A stretch of 64,000 nt of DNA from Streptomyces sp. MMBL 11-1 (lineage in GTDB: Bacteria; Actinomycetota; Actinomycetes; Streptomycetales; Streptomycetaceae), in contig NZ_CP117709.1 in NCBI RefSeq assembly GCF_028622875.1, positions 1,674,001 through 1,738,000 on the forward strand, in the 5' to 3' direction. Under the pieces are notes generated by a model. The model searched no databases and was not told where the DNA came from. It worked only from the letters and a program-made list of their open reading frames with translations. A program made the translations under genes and the position numbers. Shown here piece by piece: positions 9,201 through 16,585 of the stretch (positions within the stretch are counted from its first letter, which is position 1; every line of letters begins with the position of its first letter).

Positions 9201-9664
9201 ACCGCAGGTGCAGAGCGACATCACCAGCCAGCAGCCCGGCCGGGTTCTGGGAGCGGGAGGCGTAGTGGAAGCCGGTCAGGGTGAGCGACTTGTCCCGGTC
9301 GCCGGTGTCCGGGCAGGTGCGGGCGACGGCCTGCGGCCGCCGCTCCCCGGCTGACACGAGCACGGGTCCAGTGCCGTGGTGGCGCAGGCTCTCACTCTCC
9401 TCCCGAGGCGCGTGAAATTGCGCGCAGGGCACCACTCAGACAGCCCCGGTGCTCCGTTCGAGTGAATGCAGTAGATGCGCTCGATAGGGATGGCGGGTAC
9501 CGGAAGGTCACACGATTGCATCATCCGATCGCCTGGTTGACGTTGTTGGTGCTTTTGATTCGAAAACTCTCTATCGGGGTGGGTACAAAGGCCGCGACCT
9601 CCAGGACCGGAATCTACGCATTCCGCTTTCACGGCTGCGTTGGGCGTGGTGTGGACCGACAGGC
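9201..9664. other. Non-coding or decayed DNA, no recognisable gene
   Basis: No open frame here shows Streptomyces coding character. The minus strand contains a stretch reading GFHYASRSQNPAGLLAG in frame with the transposase tail, probably foreign sequence joined to it, but I cannot name a family. Positions about 9530-9570 are unusually AT-rich for this genome and contain a TTGACG hexamer; no matching -10 box is convincing. Confidence 0.5.
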
Positions 9665-9946
9665 GTGACTACCGTTCGAGTGCCTGGCTCGGACATGCAC
9701 CTGGACATGGAGGGCCCCACCACCTACACCGGACTCAATGGGCTCCCCACCGGATTCCGCGACCTCGACGCCATCACCGGCGGGCTCACCCCCTGATCCC
9801 TCACCGTCATCGCCTCCCGGCAGCACATCCTGAGCGGCATCATGACCGACGACGACCGGGTCCGGCTCGCCCGCCGTGTCCCAGACGTCTCCGCAGCACC
9901 GCTCCACCTCAAGACCCCGGGCCGGATCATGGCGAAGCTGCCTTGA
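9665..9946 (+). pseudogene. DnaB-like replicative helicase fragment
   Basis: One plus-strand frame reads TYTGLNGLPTGFRDLDAITG, then GLTP, a TGA (9794-9796), SLTVIASR, then QHILSGIMTDDDRVRLARRV and PDVSAAPLHLKTPGRIMAKLP before a TGA at 9944. PTGF.DLD..TGGL.P..L.VIA.R is the start of the RecA-like core of DnaB helicases, and DDD..RLAR....SAAPL.L fits the region after Walker A. The Walker A loop itself is missing, so there is an internal deletion plus a nonsense codon. It is probably a relic of a phage or plasmid helicase. Confidence 0.6.
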
Positions 9947-10008
9947 CACAGGGCGGACCCCGTCAAGGACGTGGCCACTCTCAGCTCGCGCGTTCTTGCG
10001 CCTGGCCC

Positions 10009-10764
10009 TCAGCGTTCTCGAAGCTCAGCGGTCTTCCGCGGATCGTCCGCCAGAATGCGGGCCGCAAGCTGCCGTACCTGCTCCTCCAGGGGCTGATCGT
10101 GGGTGACGAACAATTCGTACGCGTAGGAACATGCACGCTCTCCTGGTGCCTGCACGTCGTGGAACTCGACATCGACCCCCTCCGGTCTGGTGAGTTTCTC
10201 GGGGTCTTCCGGCTCCACGCGTCGTGGCCAGACGCCCGTGAGGACGCAGCCCCCTGATCGAACCAGCCGCTGTCCGTAAGGGTCTGCCCGAGCCGCCGGG
10301 CAACGGTGTCTACCGGCTCCTCCCAGCTGCGGTCCGCTGCGGCCCGCGCGAGTTCGACCTCGTACTGGGCGGCGTCGAAGGTGATGTCCGCGGGCAGGGC
10401 GGTGATGTCGCTGCTGTTCTCCCAAGCGTCCCAGATCACTCGGTCGCCCTCGGCGCACGGTGACGTACAGGGCGCCGCAGCAGCCGGCGGTGCAGGTCGG
10501 TTCGGTGATCACGATCCTGCGCGGTTCCCGCGTGACCGCCAGCATCCACTTTTCGGCCGGGCCTGTCCAATGCCGACAGCTGGGCGTCAGCCCTTCCGGG
10601 TGGACTTCTCTCAGGATGTCCACCCGGAAGGGCAGAGGACGCACCTCGGCCCATGGGTCCGCCGCCCAGTCGTCCGGGATCCTGTGCTGCAAAGTCAAGG
10701 TACTGATCGCCAACTGATCGGTCATGCTCACATAGCCGGTGACGCCACGCAGCCTCGCACTCAT
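10009..10764 (-). pseudogene. Unrecognised gene with two compensating frameshifts
   Basis: Reading the minus strand from ATG 10764 or, more likely, 10725 (MTDQLAISTLTLQHRIPDDW), the frame is good to LYVTVR near 10455. It then continues in another frame (AEGDRVIWDAWENSSDITAL to LTDSGWFDQG) until a C5 run at 10250-10254, and returns to the first frame (VLTGVWPRRVEPEDPEKLTR to DDPRKTAELRER). Repaired, it would encode about 240 residues with a paired Cys motif (TCTAGCCGALYV). The two indels cancel, so it is either a pseudogene or an assembly error. I do not recognise a family. Confidence 0.5.
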
Positions 10765-10854
10765 TATTTGGCCCGCTCAGCTCCGGCTGATCGCGTCAAC
10801 GCAACCACCGCTCGTGATTGATAAACTTGCCGAACTCACCACGTGAGACAACCT

Positions 10855-10945
10855 CTAAAAGCCCGCGCGAGCGGGAGGGGCCTGCGAGCAGTGCCTGACG
10901 GAATGTACCTGTGGAATTAGAGCCTGCGCGAGCGGGAGTGACTCT
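10855..10945 (+). CRISPR. Two degenerate type I-E-like repeat units, possible array relic
   Basis: The 18-mers at 10860-10877 and 10921-10938 (AGCC[C/T]GCGCGAGCGGGAG) differ at one base and start exactly 61 bp apart, the period of type I-E arrays (29-bp repeat plus 32-bp spacer). Each holds the CCCGC-GCGA-GCGGG hairpin core typical of actinobacterial I-E repeats, and the sequence after the core (AGGGGCC, AGTGACT) is partly shared. The outer bases of the repeats have diverged, no third unit occurs 61 bp to either side, and no cas gene lies in the window. Similarity and period are seen; CRISPR origin is inferred. Confidence 0.33.
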
Positions 10946-11082
10946 GACCGCATGACCGGCCACTTCATCCGCCTCCGAGGATAACCACACTCACCGCCCC
11001 GGCCCCGCCTGGCACGGCCGGTGGGTCCCACCCCTGGTTAAAGACCACACGCGCACCAGTAATCACCTCTACGGACCACTGC

Positions 11083-11118
11083 CCCTCCCGCGCCGGGTCG
11101 GGTCCCGGCGCGGGAGGG
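11083..11118 (-). terminator. Stem-loop downstream of the secreted-protein gene
   Basis: A perfect 15-bp stem (arms 11083-11097 and 11104-11118) with a six-base loop lies 46 bp past the stop of the minus-strand secreted-protein gene. There is no U-tract, as is usual in Streptomyces terminators. Confidence 0.75.
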
Positions 11119-11164
11119 CGCTCAGCCTGCGATTCGCCGCTCGTGGGTGCTGTGGGGCCTGACT

Positions 11165-11626
11165 TCAGCTCGGGTAGACGACCGGTGCGGCGACTGTGTA
11201 GGCCCAGTGCCCATCCACTGCCAGTCTCGAAACCGCCCTGACCGCAGATCCGGAGAGGTCAGCGGTGGAAGCGAGGCAGCCTGCCCCGTATCCGCTGCTG
11301 AGGGTGGACTCAACACAGTCCCCGTTGTGTGCCGTGTAGCCGTTGGACCACTCGGCGGTAACTGTTACCTCGCCTTGGACCTTGATGGAACGGCCCGAGT
11401 TGTTCCGTACAACGAGCACGCCCTGGGTATTTCCACCAGGTCGGCTGACGATACAGGTCTGGAAGAGTACACCCCCGGCCGGATGTGTTGTGGTGCTGCC
11501 GCAATTCCAGTTCGAGTCCGGCGATATCTGGCTCCAATTCGGTGCGGCTACGGCGGGACTGGCTGCAAGCATTCCGGCTCCGGCAGCGAGTGCTACAGCT
11601 GCCAGCCCCTTGCGCGTACGACTCAT
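11165..11626 (-). CDS. Small secreted protein with four cysteines
   Basis: A 153-residue precursor. ATG 11626 is chosen because GGAG lies seven bases upstream; ATG 11632 is in frame but too close to it. Residues 1-28 (MSRTRKGLAAVALAAGAG then MLAASPAVAA) form a Sec signal peptide with an AVAA cleavage site. The mature part has four cysteines (NWNCGS, TCIVS, GDCVES, GAGCLAS) that could make two disulfides, and beta-strand-like stretches such as TQGVLVVRNN and KVQGEVTVTAEWSNGY. Codon use (GTA, ACA, GTT) is less GC-biased than neighbours, suggesting transfer. It is the only intact-looking gene in the decayed island. No family is recognised. Confidence 0.72.
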   Translation of the reverse strand: MSRTRKGLAAVALAAGAGMLAASPAVAAPNWSQISPDSNWNCGSTTTHPAGGVLFQTCIVSRPGGNTQGVLVVRNNSGRSIKVQGEVTVTAEWSNGYTAHNGDCVESTLSSGYGAGCLASTADLSGSAVRAVSRLAVDGHWAYTVAAPVVYPS

Positions 11627-12169
11627 GTCCATACTCCAAGACTCGGGGCCCGTTCTTTTGACCGGCACAGACTGCCCGTAGGGATCATGACCGAAACCCA
11701 GGTGAACACAGAAAAATTGAATGGCCGAAAAAGGGAGCTACTCCGCAGAGGCCGGAATAGATAATTCCACTTGACTGCAGCCCACTGCAGCGGGCCGTAC
11801 ATTCCGCTGCCGAATACAGGAGGAATGACGCAGGATCGGAGCCGCCGCCTCTGGCCTGCGCGGCCGAACACCCCCGCGCGGGGGAGAGTTCACCGCAGGA
11901 ACGCTTCCGCACCCTCTCGGGGAGTTCATGGAGCTGGAAACGCAACATCCAACTCGGACTCGCCACGGCCCTACGGCGCGAGGTCCATCGGGTCACCGGC
12001 CGCCTCTGTGCCCCGCCAGGTCTTGTCGGCGGCTCGCCAACCGGCGCGCGCATGGGTCCAGGCAGGGAGTCGATGGGCTTCATACGTGAGTGCCGGAGTA
12101 CCGCGCGCATGAGCCCCGGTCCCGCGTCCGGGCGCACGGGTACCCCCGCAGCGAACTCCTTCGCCTAGG
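11627..12169. other. Non-coding or decayed DNA
   Basis: No convincing gene. The first 200 bases are AT-rich for this genome and probably contain the promoter of the minus-strand secreted-protein gene. A plus-strand frame around 11880-12080 reads PQERFRTLSGSSWSWKRNIQ and on to TGRL, which looks protein-like but is short and has no clear start; I could not place it. Confidence 0.4.
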
Positions 12170-12420
12170 GAGGGGCGGGCGGTCGAAGTGGGCGTTCCGC
12201 AGTCCTGCTCCGATCAGCCACAGCAGTGCGCCGTCGCTCACCGCCTGCGCCCACTTGGCGTCGATGTCCTCCGGGCCGAGCGGGTTGACGAACTCGAAGC
12301 CGAGCCGTCCGTCCGGGAGCGGCTCGAAGTCCACCCGGTGAACACCGCGAAGCTGCCCATGCAACTGGGCCGGGTGTAGCGGACGTGGACCTCGCGGCGG
12401 GCTTCGGCGGGGAATCGCAT
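12170..12420 (-). pseudogene. Frameshifted remnant of an unidentified protein
   Basis: A minus-strand frame MRFPAEARREVHVRYTRPSC then MGSFAVFTG shifts near 12335 into VDFEPLPDGRLGFEFVNPLG and then PEDIDAKWAQAVSDGALLWL. The two halves join smoothly if one base is gained or lost, so this looks like a decayed coding sequence. FEPLPDG..FEFVN is loosely like domain IV of EF-G or tetracycline-resistance GTPases, but the match is too short to assign. It lies just outside the left end of the IS481-type element. Confidence 0.35.
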
Positions 12421-12509
12421 GCCGGAAGCGTGCCCGTCCGGCGGCCGCCGGGGCAATGGATTCCGGATGCCTCGGCGGCGACAGAATCGTGGTCAAGCGT
12501 CGAAGGTGC

Positions 12510-13467
12510 CTACCGGGTCCTGTATTGACCCGCAGGGTTGTTGACGCGGCTGATCGGGGGCTGGCCTCCGAGTGCGGTGTGGCAGCGGTGGTGGTTGTAG
12601 GTGTGGAGGAAGTCTGTCAGGGTTTCGGCCCGGTCGGTGTTCGAGGTGCAGGGCCGGATATAGGCCCATTCCTCGAGCAAGGTGCGGTTGAAGCGTTCGA
12701 CCTTGCCGTTGGTCTGGGGCCGGTAGGCCCGGGTCAGTCTGCCTGTGGCATCGAGGTCGGCGAGGACGTTCTTCCAGGCCAAGCCCTTGCGGTAGGCCCA
12801 GGCGCTGTCCGTCAGGACCCGCTCGACGCGGGGTATGCCCTGGCGGTGGAAGAACGCGGCTGCGCGGGTGAGGAAGCCCGCGCAGGTGGTGACCTTCTCG
12901 TCGGGGTGGATCTCGCTGTAGGCGAGGTGGGAGTGGTTGTCGACGGCGGAGTGGATGTAGTAGAAGCCCATGTTGCTGCGGGTGGCGCGGCCGGCCTGGC
13001 GGCCCAGGGTCCAGTGGCCGCCGCCGTCGGGGATCCGGCCGAGTCTCTTCACGTCGATGTGGATCAGCTCGCCGGGCCGGTCGCGTTCATAGCGGCGGAT
13101 CAGGGTGCCGGTCGGACGGTCGGTCCAGGACAGCCGGTCGAGGCTGTGGCGGGTCAGGATCCGGGGCACGGTCGAGGCGGGCAGAACCGGGCCGATGCGG
13201 GCGGGGGCCGAGCTTGCGGGTCCTGCGGAGGTCGCAGACACGAGCCTCGACGGCCCGTGGGGTGCGGTGCGGTGTGCGATGGAGCCTGCTGGAGCGGTCG
13301 GCCAGGCCCGTGTCGCCCTCAGCGCGCCAACGGCGGATCCACTTATGGGCGGTAGGCCTCGGTATGCCCATTTCGGCTGCCACATGAGCAACTGGCCGCC
13401 CACCGAGGAGGCGATCGACCAGGATTCGCCTGCCGTGAACGGTCAGCCGGGCATCACGGTGGGACAC
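12510..13467 (-). pseudogene. IS481-family transposase, frameshifted
   Basis: The N-terminal part (VSHRDARLTVHGRRILVDRL, helix-turn-helix HVAAEMGIPRPTAHKWIRRW) is in one frame to LRRTRKLGP, and the rest (ARIGPVLPASTVPRIL to the stop at 12510) is in another; removing one C from the C5 run at 13203-13207 would join them. The DDE core is visible: HIDVKRLG, LTDSAWAY and NGKVERFNRTL. IS481 transposases are normally single-frame, so this copy is probably inactive unless the indel is a sequencing error. The stop lies 11 bp beyond the inner side of the left terminal repeat. Confidence 0.85.
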
Positions 13468-13569
13468 CAAGACCTCCGTGTGCGGTGTGGAGCCTAGACA
13501 CCTCCACCACACCGGAGGTCTTCGCCATGATCAAGCCGGTCGGCGTTAACAACGCTCGTGATCAATACA
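12521..13569. mobile_element. IS481-type insertion sequence, 1049 bp
   Basis: Terminal inverted repeats lie at 12521-12545 (TGTATTGACCCGCAGGG then TTGTTGAC) and 13545-13569. Reversed, the right end matches the left at 19 of 25 positions, and both ends begin TGTATTGA. The length and single minus-strand DDE transposase fit the IS481 family. No target-site duplication longer than a shared CC is visible, which suggests an old insertion or later rearrangement. Confidence 0.8.
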
Positions 13570-13631
13570 CCTAGCGCCTCTGCTTCTCCGCACACGAGAA
13601 GCAGGCCCCCGGACAACGCCCCACACCCCAG

Positions 13632-13716
13632 CCCCTCCGGCGTTTGAGGAGCGGGGTCCGGGGCAGCGCCCCGGTTTCGGGAAGGGGCGGGCAGGGGAAG
13701 AGGCCCGCCGCAGGCG
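13632..13716 (+). repeat. Dispersed GC-rich intergenic repeat, copy A
   Basis: The 56 bp at 13661-13716 match 35562-35617 at 54 positions, and the 30 bp before each are also related (CCCAGCCC..CCGGCG.TTGAG). Both copies lie just outside the 3' end of a gene. Similar sequences are, from memory, scattered through Streptomyces genomes. The unit can fold on itself (GGGGCAGCGCCCC), so it may be a mobile or regulatory intergenic repeat. Confidence 0.7.
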
Positions 13717-13718
13717 AC

Positions 13719-14438
13719 CTAGGCCGCCCCGCCGCCCCCGCCCGCAGGAGGCGTCCCGGCCGGAGACCCGGAGGACGGCCCCGCCAGGGGCCCCCGCACC
13801 GGCCCCCCGTCATACTCCGCGTACCCCGGCCAGCCCGGCTCCGCGTCCCGAGGCCCGAACGCCGCGGTGAGCAGCAGATGGACCCCCATCGCCACGAACG
13901 GCCACGCCAGCACCGCCACCCACACCGAGCGCAGCTCCAGCGGAGCGTCGAACGTCACGCCCTGGCCGGCCTCCCGGGCCCGCCCCACCACGTCGGAGGA
14001 CGGCCCGAGCCAGATGCCGACCCGCCACGCCACCAGCGAGGCGAGCAGCGCGCCCAGCGCCAGCCCCACGACCACGAGGACGCCCCCTCGGCGCAGCCGC
14101 CAGAAGACCGCGGCGGCCGAGAGCGCGCCGAAGCCGATGGCCAGCAGGACGAACGTTCCGTCCGCCCCGATCGCCTCCTCGCCCTCGCTGTTCCCGAGGA
14201 AGACCGCCGTGTCGTCGGAGACCAGCGGTACGCGCGGCGCGAGCCACAGCCACAACAGACCGAGGGCGATACCCGCGAGCGCGACCAGGACGACGACGGC
14301 GGCGGCCTGACGAAGCTCTGTGGCCGTGTCCGGGTCGGCCGGATCGCCCGTCGGGGGCGCGAGGTAGGAGCCCGAGGGCGGGGCCTGCCACGGGTCGTGG
14401 GGGCCGGGCTGGTCGGGCGGCGTCAGAGGTGCGGTCAC
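13719..14438 (-). CDS. DUF2567 membrane protein
   Basis: A 239-residue protein with GTG start (VTAPLTPPDQPGPHDPW). After a Pro-rich cytoplasmic head there are four predicted membrane spans: AAAVVVLVALAGIALGLLWL, FVLLAIGFGALSAAAVF, VLVVVGLALGALLASLVAW and VAVLAWPFVAMGVHLLL. The motif LWLWLAPRVPLVSDDTAVF with DSEGEEAIGADG-like spacing (NSEGEEAIGADG) is the DUF2567 signature of actinobacteria. The tail is Pro/Gly-rich. It is probably co-oriented with the ABC exporter genes upstream. Function unknown. Confidence 0.85.
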   Translation of the reverse strand: MTAPLTPPDQPGPHDPWQAPPSGSYLAPPTGDPADPDTATELRQAAAVVVLVALAGIALGLLWLWLAPRVPLVSDDTAVFLGNSEGEEAIGADGTFVLLAIGFGALSAAAVFWRLRRGGVLVVVGLALGALLASLVAWRVGIWLGPSSDVVGRAREAGQGVTFDAPLELRSVWVAVLAWPFVAMGVHLLLTAAFGPRDAEPGWPGYAEYDGGPVRGPLAGPSSGSPAGTPPAGGGGGAA

Positions 14439-14527
14439 CGTGCCATCGTGCCAGGCCACCCGGTGAGGCGCCTCACCGGATGCCGCACCCGGCCGCGCCC
14501 TGCCCGGGCCCGGCGGGCCCGGGGCCG

Positions 14528-15370
14528 CTACCGTACGGCGGCCCGCCGGTACGCCCACGTCGCCACGGCCAGGGAGAGAACCCCCACCGCCGCGCAGATC
14601 GCGAGGAAGAAGGCGATGAGCCCCCAGTCCGGGCGGGCGTCGAAGGACCGGGCGAGCGCCTCGACCCCGTACGTCGAGGGCAGCAGGTCGCGCGCCCACC
14701 CCACCGGCTCCGGCAGCCGGTCCGCCGGCAGCACCCCGAGCAGCAGGGCGGCGGACATGCCCAGCTGGCCCAGCAGGGTCGCCAGCTCCGGGCGCGGGGC
14801 GAGCAGCCCGAGGGCCGCGCCGAGACCGGCCAGGGCGGCGCCGGAGAGCGGGACGACGGCCACCAGGACCCACAGATGGGTCATCGGCAGCTGGAACAGC
14901 ACGCTTCCGGTGATCGCGGTGAAGACCGTGCCGGGCACGGTGAACGAGGCGTAGGCGGCGGCAGCGCCGAGCACCACCGCGGCGGGCGGCACGGGCAGGG
15001 TGGCGTAGTGGTCGAGTCCGCCGCCCGCCCGCAGCTGCCCGAAGTACTGGGCGAGCAGGTTGAGCGCCACGAACGCGACAACCAGGACGCTGGACCCCGC
15101 GACCACCGCGCGGGCCTCCGCGCCGCCGTCCACGACACCCCGCATCAGGACCATGATCCCGACGGACTGGAAGGTCGCCACGAAGAGCAGCGGGATCCGG
15201 GCGACCCGCGCCCGGGAGAGCTGGGCGCGGTAGACGGCGGCCAGCGAGGGCAGCAGCCGGGCGCGCGGCGCGAGGGGCGCGGCGACGGTACGGACGGGGC
15301 CCGTGCCGGAGGGGCCGGCCGCGTGCCGGACACGCGGCGGCGCGGTCCTGGCCGGAATGATGCTCGTCAC
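14528..15370 (-). CDS. ABC-2 type transporter permease
   Basis: A 280-residue permease with ATG start and about six membrane spans, beginning with a cytoplasmic head that ends LAAVYRAQLSRARVARIPLL. Short helices around FVALNLLAQYFGQLRAGGGL and the C-terminal span LIAFFLAICAAVGVLSLAVA are typical of ABC-2 exporters. It lies 115 bp after the ATP-binding gene and is surely its partner. Substrate is unknown; drug or lipid efflux is the family norm. Confidence 0.88.
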   Translation of the reverse strand: MTSIIPARTAPPRVRHAAGPSGTGPVRTVAAPLAPRARLLPSLAAVYRAQLSRARVARIPLLFVATFQSVGIMVLMRGVVDGGAEARAVVAGSSVLVVAFVALNLLAQYFGQLRAGGGLDHYATLPVPPAAVVLGAAAAYASFTVPGTVFTAITGSVLFQLPMTHLWVLVAVVPLSGAALAGLGAALGLLAPRPELATLLGQLGMSAALLLGVLPADRLPEPVGWARDLLPSTYGVEALARSFDARPDWGLIAFFLAICAAVGVLSLAVATWAYRRAAVR

Positions 15371-15485
15371 CTGCGGCCGCTCCCCTGAGACACGTCCAAC
15401 ATGTCCAACACGTCCAAACCGTCCGGCCTGCCGCGTACTTCCGCCACGTCCGCGGCGTTCACGTTCCCCACGCCCTTCACACCTC

Positions 15486-16511
15486 TCACGCCTTCACCAG
15501 CCCCTTGGTCGCATTGGCCGCGTCTCCCCCGAGCGCGAGATAGACATCCTCCAGGCTGGGCGTGGCCAGGGTGAAATCGTCGAGCGCGGCGAAGGCCGCA
15601 CCGCCCGTCACCGCGGCGACCGCGGCCCGCGCCTCGTCCGGCCCCAGCCGCAGCACCCAGCGCCGCCCGGACTCCTGGGCGGACGGCCGCAGCGCCGCCA
15701 CCTCCGGGACGTCCAGCGGGGCCCGTTCGCGCCACACCAGCTCGACGCGCACCTCCCCGGCGACCTTCTCCTTGAGCCCGGCGGGGGTGTCGCAGGCGAT
15801 GACCCGGCCGCGTTCGAGGACGGCGACCCGGTCGAGAACCGTCTCGGCCTCGATCACGTTGTGGGTGACCAGCAGGACCGTGGCCCCGCGCTCCGCCCGG
15901 CGGCGGTCGACGGCGGCCCAGACGGCGCGGCGGGCGACCGGGTCCATTCCGGTGGTCGGTTCGTCGAGAACGAGGACGGGCCGGTCGCCGACCAGGGTGG
16001 CGGCGAAGCAGGCGAGACGGCGCTGACCGCCGGAGAGCCTCTTCAGGGGCCGCCCGGCGATCGCGGTGAGGCCCAGCTCCTCCAGGACCGCGTCGCGCTC
16101 GGCGCGCGCTTCCCGGGCGGCGAGACCGCGCAGCCGTCCGGTGGTCTCGGCGGCGAGCGAGACGGTCAGTTCGTCGAGGGCGGTGGATTCCTGCCCGAGG
16201 TAGCCGATCAGCCGGGAGGCCCGTTCGGGGTGGCGTACGAGGTCGTGGCCCAGCACTTCGACGCTGCCGGAGTCGGGCCGCATCAGCCCGGTGAGCTGGC
16301 GGACCAGCGTGGACTTGCCGGCGCCGTTGGGGCCGAGCAGTCCGAAGATCTCGCCGCGCTCCACGTCCAGACCGATGCTGTCCGTGGCGCGGACCTCGGG
16401 CGTCGCGGGCGCACCCCGGCGGCCCCGGACGGCGGGATAGGTCTTGACCAGATCGCGCACCGCGCACACGGTGCCGGTGCCCCTCTGCGCCTGCGCTGTG
16501 CCCGTACTCAC
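15486..16511 (-). CDS. ABC transporter ATP-binding protein (DrrA-like)
   Basis: A 341-residue ATPase with GTG start. Complete motifs are present: Walker A LLGPNGAGKSTLVRQL, Q-loop GYLGQES, signature LSGGQRRLA, Walker B PVLVLDEPTTGMDP, and switch His in VTHNVIEAE. The C-terminal 100 residues (around EVRVELVWRERAPLDVPEVA) resemble the accessory domain of drug-exporter ATPases such as DrrA. It pairs with the downstream permease gene; the gap between them holds short CGTCCAACA-type repeats (15391-15420). Confidence 0.93.
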   Translation of the reverse strand: MSTGTAQAQRGTGTVCAVRDLVKTYPAVRGRRGAPATPEVRATDSIGLDVERGEIFGLLGPNGAGKSTLVRQLTGLMRPDSGSVEVLGHDLVRHPERASRLIGYLGQESTALDELTVSLAAETTGRLRGLAAREARAERDAVLEELGLTAIAGRPLKRLSGGQRRLACFAATLVGDRPVLVLDEPTTGMDPVARRAVWAAVDRRRAERGATVLLVTHNVIEAETVLDRVAVLERGRVIACDTPAGLKEKVAGEVRVELVWRERAPLDVPEVAALRPSAQESGRRWVLRLGPDEARAAVAAVTGGAAFAALDDFTLATPSLEDVYLALGGDAANATKGLVKA

Positions 16512-16585
16512 GAGGTACGAGGGTACGGGGTCACATGCCCCGGTCCGCGTCCGGGGCCACCCCGCGTCGCCCCGCGAAGGAGCGG

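Noticed and set aside
9276..9632. 118-codon minus-strand frame
   Set aside because: Mixed composition, no ribosome site, no recognisable domain, and it crosses IS-remnant and AT-rich DNA.
11310..11639. Alternative minus-strand frame in the secreted-protein gene
   Set aside because: The overlapping frame with signal peptide, ribosome site and terminator is clearly the real one.
12456..13355. Plus-strand open frame across the IS element
   Set aside because: It is the complement of the IS481 transposase, whose DDE motifs are on the minus strand.
15391..15420. Short CGTCCAACA-type repeats between the ABC genes
   Set aside because: Only three imperfect 9-bp units; too short and degenerate to claim an operator or array.
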